Source of the DNA: Allomyces macrogynus ATCC 38327
Lineage: Eukaryota > Blastocladiomycota > Blastocladiomycetes > Blastocladiales > Blastocladiaceae
Assembly (NCBI GenBank): GCA_000151295.1
Contig: GG745330.1
Span: 337,225 to 401,224, forward strand
DNA: 64,000 bases
Direction: 5' to 3'
How positions within the stretch are numbered: position 1 is the stretch's first letter; every line of letters begins with the position of its first letter. The notes beneath the pieces were generated by a model. It was given only the letters and a program-made list of their open reading frames with translations, was not told where the DNA came from and searched no databases. This document shows, piece by piece, positions 53,027-61,190 of the stretch. Both the position numbers and the translations under genes were made by a program.

Positions 53027-54708
53027 ATGCAAAATGATACCAGTAACAGCCCGAGCACCGCAGCGCCCGACCCCGAGGCGCGTCTGCGCTTCTTTTTCCC
53101 GCCCCTGTTCGAGCAGCGGCGGTCGCTGATCCTTGCGACGCTACGCGAGCATACCGATGCCGTCGATTGGGTGCGGATCAAGAGGAGTGCCGAGACAGCG
53201 CGGTCAGACTACGACGCTTACTCGGCGACTGACGAGTAAAGAAAGGTTGTCGATATGGGGTGCAACACGGCCTCACTGGCGTGTGTCCTGGCCAACTCGT
53301 GCCTTGTTTCGCGTATCACAGGAATTGATGTGGACAAGGGCGCTCTTGAAGATGCCGCGCGCGTGCTCGCGCCGCAACCCAATGATTTTGACCGGCTCCG
53401 AGAACGCCCGTTGACCATGGATTTAATTCACGGGTCGATCGTCGACGAGCACCCGGAGCTTCATGGGGTGGACGCGATTGTTCTCTCTGAAGTGTACGTC
53501 TTGGTTGGGTTTTTGGTCGGTCTCTGCTGTCTCGTGCGTTTCTGACCGATGTTGCCCACGCTCGCAAATCCAGAATCGAGCATCTGGATCCGCCCGACTT
53601 GGAGCGGCTGCCCGAGGCGCTCTTTGCCATGTACGCGCCAAAAATGGTCATTGTTTCCACGCCGGTACGTCTGCTTCCCGCTGCCAACAAGTTGCCAATT
53701 TGCGTCGTGACTCCCCCTCCCATCAAATCCATGCTCCTCTAGAACGTCGAATTCAACGTGCACTTCCCTGACTGGCGCCCGGGCGTCATGCGCGACGCCG
53801 ACCACCGGTTCGAGTGGACGCGCGCCGAATTCGAGTCCTGGTGCAGGACGCAGGCCGCGCGTTATGAGTACACGGTAACCTTTTCCGGCGTTGGCCTTGT
53901 CCCGACCTGGTCGACGCACCCGAACCTCGTGTGCGGGTTTGCGACCCAGTTTGCCGTGTTTGTCCATCAGTCGCGGATCACGCAACGCGCGGCCAAGTGG
54001 CCCGTCGCGCCGCGCGATGTTGTGGAGACGACGACGACGCGCGTGGTTATCAACCTCCCGTGGTACCAGGGCCTGGATCTCGTGTCGGAACTGGAAATCG
54101 ACGCGGCGGTCGCGGCCGAGTTTTGCGGCGTCGTCTACTCGCTCCTGCCGCGCATCTCTACCGGAGACGACGACGAGTCCAGTCCCGATACGGCCGATCC
54201 CGACGGAACCGTGTCCGTCGCGGCCCTGTGGAACTGTGTGCTTGTCCGGCAGCTGTTCCGCACGATGCACTTGATGCGCGCTCGGCTTGGGACGCGCGAG
54301 TGGACTGCCGCCGTCAGGGTGGTTTGGACCGACGACGAGCCCGATGCTACGGACATGGATGTGGAAATGGATATGGCTACCGGTGGGTTCGTGCGGCTCG
54401 CGCCTGGCGCGTTTTTGGTCGCTCAAGCGGCCGAGCGCGCTTGTGACACGGCACTTGCCGAGGCTCGGTCTCGGCAACAGGGGCCCGGGTCCGAGTCCGG
54501 GTCGCAAAGCGACGGCTGGGATATGGACGAGGGTCGGTGGTCAGAGCAAGGCGATCAGCAGTGGGACCAAGAAGGCGGCTGGGACGCGGATGCAGAGACC
54601 GAGGACAGCTCCTGGCCAGTGGACAGGGCCGAGGCTTCCTGGGACGCTCCAAGCACGCCGCATCGAGGCTACTGGGCCGACGAGGCAGGAGGGGACGCCA
54701 ATCGATAG
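53027..54708 (+). CDS. HEN1: HEN1 small-RNA 2'-O-methyltransferase with tryptophan-rich tail
   Basis: Exons 53027-53170, 53246-53493, 53574-53664 and 53743-54708 give 482 aa. HEN1 methylates the 2'-OH of the 3'-terminal nucleotide of small RNAs, protecting siRNAs and piRNAs. The SAM site is VVDMGCNTAS with GIDVDKGAL. The Mg2+ and catalytic box is LSEVIEHLDPPDLERLP (E-x-x-E-H, joined across intron 2), followed by MVIVSTPNVEFN (across intron 3) and RDADHRFEWTRAEFESW with the third His-containing motif. These are the diagnostic HEN1 blocks. The last 75 residues are acidic and Gly/Ser-rich with seven Trp spaced 6-11 apart (SDGWDMDEGRW, DQQW, EGGW, SSW, ASW, GYW). There is no La or dsRBD region, so it is animal/bacterial-sized rather than plant-like. 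It implies an Argonaute-based RNA silencing system. Confidence 0.88.
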
Positions 54709-55063
54709 AGGTCGACCGTAGCCGGTCATAAATTTGTTCAGATTTGCGGTGGAGGTCAGGGCGTTGGCAGGGCGATGTAAAGTGCGGTCCACGTGGATCC
54801 GTGTGAGCTCTAAACAGGTTCGACAGCTGCTAAAGCACAAAAGTGAACGTGCTGCCAAAGCCGCCAGAGTCGCCGCAGAGCACCGCGAGCCGACCAGAGT
54901 GCACCGCGACGGCGACCGCCACCAACCACGATCGCGACCACGACGGACCGAGCCGGCAGTACTTGCAATCGACGCTGTAGGAGCTGCCCCGCACGCCAGC
55001 CCGCTCGCGCCGATCCGCCCCGCCCTTCTTGACGCTCCCCGTATCCCATCGCGCCCCGCCACC

Positions 55064-57348
55064 ATGTGGAAGGCCCTTTCGACCCGGACCGCCTCGTCGG
55101 CGCTCCGTGCGGGCGGTGCGTATCCCGCGGCCGCCACGTCCCGCTGAGAGCAACAGACACTGACCCGGTTTGCGTGGTCATCTCGAACAGCCGCGCGCCG
55201 CGCCATGCTCTCGACGACGCGCGTACAGCGCGACCTCGTTGAGATCACGGTCGACGGCAAGCCCGTGCAGGTCGAGCAGGGCGCGGCCCTGATCCAGGCG
55301 TGCGAGATCGCGGGCGTCGACATTCCGCGCTTCTGCTACCACGACCGTCTGGCCGTTGCCGGGAACTGCCGCATGTGCCTCGTCGAGCTTGAAAAGTCGC
55401 CCAAGCCCGTGGCCTCGTGCGCGATGCCCGTCATGCCTGGCATGAAGGTCAAGACCAACACGCCCGTTGTCAAGAAGGCGCGCGAGGGTGTCATGGAGGT
55501 ACCAATCACGCCGTTTTCCTTATTGAGTGTTTCTCGCGATCCACTCCAGAACTGACCCCGTTGATCACATAGTTCCTCCTTGCCAACCATCCGCTCGACT
55601 GCCCGATCTGCGACCAAGGTGGCGAGTGCGACCTGCAGGACCAGTCGGTCCGGTACGGTGGCGACCGTTCGCGGTTCAACGAGCCCGCCGGCAAGCGCGC
55701 CGTCGAGGACAAGGACCTCGGTCCGCTCGTCAAGACGACCATGACGCGGTGCATCCAGTGCACGCGTTGTGTGCGTTTCGCCAATGAGATTGCTGGCGCG
55801 TCGGAGCTCGGCACGTCGGGCCGCGGCAACGACATGCAGATTGGCACCTACGTCGAAAAGGCGATCTCGTCGGAAATGTCGGGTAATCTCGTCGACCTGT
55901 GCCCCGTCGGTGCGCTGACGTCCAAACCGTACGAGTTCAAGGCGCGTCCTTGGGAGCTGCGCAAGACTGAGTCGGTCGATGTTCTCGACGCTGTTGGCTC
56001 GAGCATTCGTGTCGACGCACGCGGGCAGCAGGTCATGCGCATCCTGCCGCGCGAAAATGACGCGATCAACGAGGAGTGGATCTCGGACAAGACGCGGTTT
56101 GCGTATGACGGTCTCACGCGCCAGCGCCTGACCACGCCCATGGTCCGCCAGGGCAACGACTTTGTGCCCGTCACCTGGGAGGAGGCTCTGCGCGCCGTTG
56201 CTGACGCTGCGCGTAACACGAGCCCAAAGGACATGGCTGCCGTTGCCGGTGACTTGGCCGATGCCGAGTCGCTCGTCGCGCTCAAGGACCTGCTCACGCG
56301 CCTCGGCGGTGAGCGGTTCGCCGTGGACGGTCTCGAGGTCGACAACGCCGTCGACGTGCGCAGCGCCTACACGTTCAACGCGTCGATTGCGCGCGTCGAG
56401 GAGGCCGACGCCGTGCTGCTGATTGGCACGAACCCGCGCCACGAGGCGCCCATCATCAACACGCGTCTGCGCAAGGGCTATCTCGCCGGGTCCGACATTG
56501 CCGTTGTGGGCCCCCTCCCAGCGCTCAACTACGACGCGCACCACCTCGGTGAGTCGGCGACGGCGCTCGCGTCGCTGATCGACGGGTCGCATCCGTTTGC
56601 CGCGACGCTCAAGGCCGCCAAGAAGCCCCTCGTGATTGTCGGGTCCGGTGTGTTTGCGCACGACGACAAGGCCTACATTCTCTCGGCGCTGCAGCAGCTC
56701 GTCGACGGCGTTGTCCCGCAGCTCGCGACGCCCGAGTGGCAGGGTGTAGCCTTCCTGCAGCGTGCCGCTGCGCACGTCGCCGCGCTCGATGCCGGTTTCG
56801 CCAACGGGTCGGCAAAGGACGCCAAGTTTGTCTACCTGCTCAACGCCGACAACGTGCGTGGCGAGGACCTGTCCGCTGATGCGTTTGTCGTCTACCAGGG
56901 CCACCACGGCGACGTTGGCGCGCAGTACGCCAACGTGATCCTGCCCGGTGCCGCCTACACGGAGAAGTCGGCGACCTACGTCAACACCGAGGGTCGTGCG
57001 CAGCGCACGACGGCCGCCGTCTCGGCGCCGGGTGCCGCGCGCGAGGACTGGACGATTGTGCGCGCGCTGTCCGAGTTCACGGGCACGCCGCTGCCGTACG
57101 ACGACGTCGACGCTCTGCGTGAGCGCATGGCCGACGTGTCGCCGACGCTGATTCCGAGTGGGCTGCAGCCGGCGACGGCCGTACCGGTGGCCACGGCGCT
57201 CAAGGTGGCGGCGGGCGAGGCGGCCAAGCCCACGGGCCGGCCATTGCTGAGCATCATTGATGACTTCTACCTGACCGACCCGATCTCGCGCGCATCGTCG
57301 ACGATGGCCAAGTGCTCGGCGCAGTTCACGCATGGGCGCAAGGATTGA
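55064..57348 (+). CDS. Complex I 75-kDa subunit (NDUFS1/NUAM)
   Basis: Exons 55064-55115, 55191-55498 and 55573-57348 give 711 aa. This peripheral-arm subunit of NADH:ubiquinone oxidoreductase holds three iron-sulfur clusters. A short basic presequence ([17 protein letters not shown]) targets the mitochondrion. The 2Fe-2S ligands are in [17 protein letters not shown] plus the following Cys in SCAMPVM. The N5 ligands are [17 protein letters not shown] (His and three Cys). The N4 ligands are [12 protein letters not shown] with the distant CPVGAL. The remaining 480 residues form the molybdopterin-like fold without the cofactor, ending THGRKD. Introns are 75 and 74 bp and both joins keep the 2Fe-2S region intact. 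Both this gene and the NDH-2 gene in the window feed the quinone pool. Confidence 0.95.
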
Positions 57349-57579
57349 TGTTGGCATGCCTGCGGCTCTTCATCGATTTCCTCCTCCCTTTGGCTGTCTT
57401 GTTGTTTGTCGTTTCTGTTCCAGTGTTTTTTCACCCCTCATAGTATCGTTCTGAAATGAAGGCAGAGAAGGGGAACCTATTTGCTCTCCTGGTGGCTCTT
57501 GCTGCTCTCCTGTCAGCATCGACATCACGATGGCTCTCTGGAAGAATCTCTATTTCCCATCCAACACCCAGCGCATGTG

Positions 57580-58440
57580 CTACCGCCGCACGTCGAGAAC
57601 GCCCTCGGCGATCCGTTTGCGGAGCTCGTGGATGCCGCTTCCCGTCACGGCCGAGACGGCAACCACGGCCAGCCGCAAGTCGTCTGCAAGCGACACACGG
57701 TCCACATCCTGCTTGGCAGCCGACGCCAAGTTGGCGACACGGCGCGCGCGCACAGTCGAGTCGTCCATGGCGCCGATACTCGTCTGCGCGACGGACCGTA
57801 CACGGTGCACCTCGGCGTCGAGCAATGCCAGTACCTTGGTCGGCGGCAACGCGTCCGTGCAGTCGGCGTGCGTCGCAGCAATCACGACGCGCACAGGTCG
57901 TTGCCACCCGTCGACGGCATCGAGCGCAGCCACAAGTCGGTCGGCAGCGGCACGTCGTCCCGCCGTTGTAGCCAGTGTGCGGCTGTCGACGACGAGGACG
58001 GCCACACCTGCACACGCGAGTGCGATAGCGGTAGTCGCGGCGAGTCGGTCGTGGCCTGCGCATGCGGTCACGGCCACGGTCACGTCGCGCGTCAGTTGCA
58101 GCGCGGGGACGTGCGCAGGCGCAAGCGACGTGACGGTCGGTGGGAGCGCCCACTCGGCTGGGGCAAGTATGGTTGGGTCGGCTTTACTGGCAGCGTCAGC
58201 GGCATCGTGCACGAGGCGCGCGAGTAGCGCCGTCTTGCCTGCGTCGGGCGCGCCGACGAGTACGACTGACTTGGCGTGGTTGGCGGCACGGCGGCGGCGC
58301 GACGATACAAGATACCACGCTCCAAAGAGCGTGGCGAGGAGTGTGGTAATGACGGCGGCCGTGAGGAACGCGGGGTTGGAGTCAGTTGTGCTGCCTTGGC
58401 TGGTGATCCTGTCGCTGGCGTCGGTGCTTGCGGGGTCCAT
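57580..58440 (-). CDS. SRP receptor beta subunit (membrane GTPase)
   Basis: A single exon of 286 aa. SR-beta anchors SR-alpha at the ER membrane for co-translational targeting. A short lumenal N-terminus is followed by a transmembrane helix (FLTAAVITTLLATLFGAWYL) and basic residues. The P-loop is VVLVGAPDAGKTALLARL (G-x4-GKT). The region where small GTPases have D-x-x-G reads TACAGHDRL, and the guanine motif, normally NKxD, is AATHAD, both close to the divergent forms in the SR-beta family. The C-terminal part is Arg-rich and ends GIHELRKRIAEGVLDVRR. The start at 58440 is the ATG just before the acidic lumenal segment. Confidence 0.85.
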   Translation of the reverse strand: MDPASTDASDRITSQGSTTDSNPAFLTAAVITTLLATLFGAWYLVSSRRRRAANHAKSVVLVGAPDAGKTALLARLVHDAADAASKADPTILAPAEWALPPTVTSLAPAHVPALQLTRDVTVAVTACAGHDRLAATTAIALACAGVAVLVVDSRTLATTAGRRAAADRLVAALDAVDGWQRPVRVVIAATHADCTDALPPTKVLALLDAEVHRVRSVAQTSIGAMDDSTVRARRVANLASAAKQDVDRVSLADDLRLAVVAVSAVTGSGIHELRKRIAEGVLDVRR

Positions 58441-59406
58441 GGCGGGCTGCTGGTTGCTGTTGGTTGCTGCTGGTTGCTGCTGGTTGCGGAGAGGGGCTTG
58501 GTCGTGTTGGTGTGCACTTGACCGGGGCGAGCGAGCTTGAACGAGGCCGTCGACGTGGCCGAGGCGTCCCGCAGTGTGTCTCTCATTCGACGTGGTTGAT
58601 GTGCTGTCCTTGACAGACGTGGCACGATTTCTGATTGCACAGTCTCGCATCTATCACGTGTCGCGTTGCATTATCACGCAGAGGCGTCACACGCCAGTCT
58701 GACGATTCAGGGGGGAGATGACCTGGCCCTGTCAGCGGTGGTTCCTGCACCAAGTACCGAGTCAAAGCCCCGTCGTCCGCGCCCGCTTGCAACTTGTTGC
58801 AACGCACGCAGCACGTTACGCCGCCGCCCGCTTTCGCTGGCACGCTGCATCGCCATTCATCCCCGCGCGCGCACCGGCCCGCCCCCGCCGCCCGCACGCC
58901 GCCGACTGTCACTTGCTGCACTTGCTCCGCCGCGCCAAGAGGACCTCAACGAGACCACGCAAGACGGTGCTCAAAAGCCGCTGCCGCCCCTCCGCCGGCC
59001 TTCGCGCTCCCGTCCTCGGCTTACGACGCCCTCCCCCCCTTCGACCAACCCCCCGGCCCGGCCTGTCGCGAGCGAGCAAACTACGCCTGCTCTCGCCCGC
59101 TCAACGGACCGTGCTCTTGCTCGATGCTCTTTGGCCCCACTCTGCTCCGCGTCCCGTGCCGTTGCCTGGCCCGCCCGGCCCGCCGCGCCTTCTGCCCCGC
59201 TCAGCACCGCGAGCCGCCTTGACTATCGCCCAGTCCGGGTCCCTGACGCTCTCCCCTGCTCGCCGCGCATTTCCTCGCCGCTTCTGCTCGCTTGGGTGAC
59301 GCTGATCGGTCGCCGCTCGACCACGGTGCTGACGCCATCCACCTTCGAAACACCTGTCCAAGTCGACCAAGTTACCCCCCCCCCCCCCCCAAACACACGA
59401 TCCGCC
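58441..59406. other. Divergent intergenic region, SRP receptor beta and PRL genes
   Basis: About 970 bp. A long open frame exists upstream of 59407 in phase with the PRL gene, but it is Pro/Arg low complexity ending in a C16 tract and looks like leader sequence. No promoter element is clear. Confidence 0.5.
59375..59390. repeat. C16 homopolymer in the PRL leader
   Basis: C16 on the sense strand, 16 bp before the PRL start codon. Confidence 0.95.
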
Positions 59407-60606
59407 ATGTACGCGCCGTCGCCTTCCCCGCTCGCCTCGTCGGCCGCGAGCATTGCCGGTTCCGACCGCATCTCGCCCGTCTCCTACCTCTCGCGCATGT
59501 TCTCTGTGGTCGCGCACGCGCCGCTGCGCTTCCTGATCCTCGATTGCCCGACCGACTCGACTTTGCCGGCCGCCATGAAAATCTTTGACAAGGAGCACGT
59601 CACCGACGTTGTGCGCGTGTGCGAGCCCACCTACTCGACCGACCTGCTCGTCGCGGCGGGCATTCACGTGCACGATCTGCCGTTCAAGGATGGCGGCGTG
59701 CCACCGCCTGCCATTGTTCACCGGTTCCTCGACCTGGTCGAGGCTCGGTTCGGGCCGATTGGCAGCACTACTGGCATTGCGGGGGCCGCAGACACAACGC
59801 CGACACGGCGCGCGCGCCGCAGCGGGTCGCCCGTGACCAACAGCAACACTGCTGCGGCTGCTGCTGCCTCGAACGCCACTTTGGCCGCGCCCATGCCGAC
59901 GCTGATGACGTCCGCGTCTAACTCCAGTCTTGCCGCCGCCATCAACGCACCGGCCCTGCCTGCACGCCCACTGTCGCGGTCGCGGTCCCGCCCCCCTTCG
60001 CTCGACTCGGCCGTCTCGACTGGGTCGGCGCCCGCGGCCATGCAGTCGTCGATCCCGGTCCCTGCCGCATCGCCACGCGACACGGACCTCTCCGGCCCGC
60101 CGCCCACCATGGCCGTGCACTGCGTCGCCGGCCTCGGCCGCGCACCGGTCTTGATCGCCGTCGCGCTCATCGAGTACGGGATGCCCCCGCTCGAGGCCAT
60201 CGAGTACGTGCGCGCGCGCCGCCGCGGCGCGTTCAACACGATGCAGGTGCGGTACCTCGACGCCTACAAGCCCACGCGGGCCAAGGCCGCGGGGCGTGCT
60301 TCGGCCGCGCGGGGTGCGGCGCGCGCGCTCTGGCGGCTCGGTGGTGGGTACCATTCTTCGCCTGCCAAGGAGACGATGCCGCCGTCGCGTGGGACGTCCC
60401 CTGCCGGGTCCCCCAACGCGTCGCCCGATGGGTCGCCCACGTTCGATCCGGTCGCGCATGTGCCGGTAGCTGCGGGTGAGAAGAACAGCGCTGGTGGATG
60501 GAAGCAGGCCATGGCCAAGTGGGTCTCGGGCCTGCGCCGGCCGCGCGCGCCCGGTAGCGGCGGGGCCGCGGGGCCGCGGGCGGGTCCGTCCCCCGTGCAG
60601 GCGTAG
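59407..60606 (+). CDS. PRL/PTP4A-type protein phosphatase with an insert in the catalytic domain
   Basis: A single exon of 399 aa, against about 170 for animal PRLs. The PRL core is unmistakable: APLRFLILDCPTDSTLP, VTDVVRVCEPTYSTD, the general-acid loop IHVHDLPFKDGGVPPPAIV, and the active site MAVHCVAGLGRAPVLIAVAL with the nucleophilic Cys and the Ala that replaces Ser/Thr in this family. IEYVRARRRGAFNTMQVRYL and YKP follow. Between FLDLVEARF and MAVHC there are about 115 residues of Ala/Ser/Pro/Arg low complexity, which in other PRLs is a gap of a few residues. After the domain comes a 110-residue basic and Ser/Pro tail ending SPVQA, so the CAAX prenylation box of animal PRLs is missing. The frame has no stop or plausible intron in the insert. 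Confidence 0.85.
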   Translation: MYAPSPSPLASSAASIAGSDRISPVSYLSRMFSVVAHAPLRFLILDCPTDSTLPAAMKIFDKEHVTDVVRVCEPTYSTDLLVAAGIHVHDLPFKDGGVPPPAIVHRFLDLVEARFGPIGSTTGIAGAADTTPTRRARRSGSPVTNSNTAAAAAASNATLAAPMPTLMTSASNSSLAAAINAPALPARPLSRSRSRPPSLDSAVSTGSAPAAMQSSIPVPAASPRDTDLSGPPPTMAVHCVAGLGRAPVLIAVALIEYGMPPLEAIEYVRARRRGAFNTMQVRYLDAYKPTRAKAAGRASAARGAARALWRLGGGYHSSPAKETMPPSRGTSPAGSPNASPDGSPTFDPVAHVPVAAGEKNSAGGWKQAMAKWVSGLRRPRAPGSGGAAGPRAGPSPVQA

Positions 60607-61190
60607 ATCGCACGGGGTTTAGACGGTGCCAACATTGGCGAAAGCAGGGAAAGTGGACTTGATCCATGGCGGTGGTCGGCGTCGGTGATCCGTTCCAGCG
60701 TGCATATCATGCTCACCAACGCATTGCTCGTGCGCACCATCGCTGCCTGGTTTGGTTTGTTTTTATTACTCGCATCGTGTTTTTGCTCTTGTTGCCCGTG
60801 CGTTGGTTGTGTTTGGTTGTGTTGGACGTGGTCATTCGCTGGGACGTTGGGATGGAAGCTGGAAATGACATGGATTTTCCTCTCTTGGTGTGAAATCTCG
60901 CGTTGGATCTTTACAGGCTCCCTTTGTCAGGTTAGGATCAGGGGAGGATCAGGATCGCAAATCCACAAAGCACCGAAACTGGCAGAAAGCCAACCCAGGC
61001 GAAGTGCCGTTTGCGGCGCCGCGTGCAAAACTTTCGACGGCGTCGACGCAGGCGAAACCGCATCGCGAACAGGTGGACCACGCCAGACTGCAGACTGGTG
61101 CCGCCACTACGACCACCACCAGCCCGTCGACGACAACCCCACGACCCACGACGACAACGACGACGCCGACGCAATCCGGACCACGCGCAG
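60607..61190. other. Intergenic stretch
   Basis: About 580 bp between the PRL phosphatase and the last gene. No gene is recognised. A T/G-rich segment at 60740-60880 is the AT-richest part and may hold the 3' end of the PRL transcript. Confidence 0.5.

Noticed and set aside
59750..60110. PRL insert as an unspliced intron
   Set aside because: It has an intact frame over about 115 codons, no in-frame stop, and no donor/acceptor pair of the type used here that would restore the PRL core exactly.
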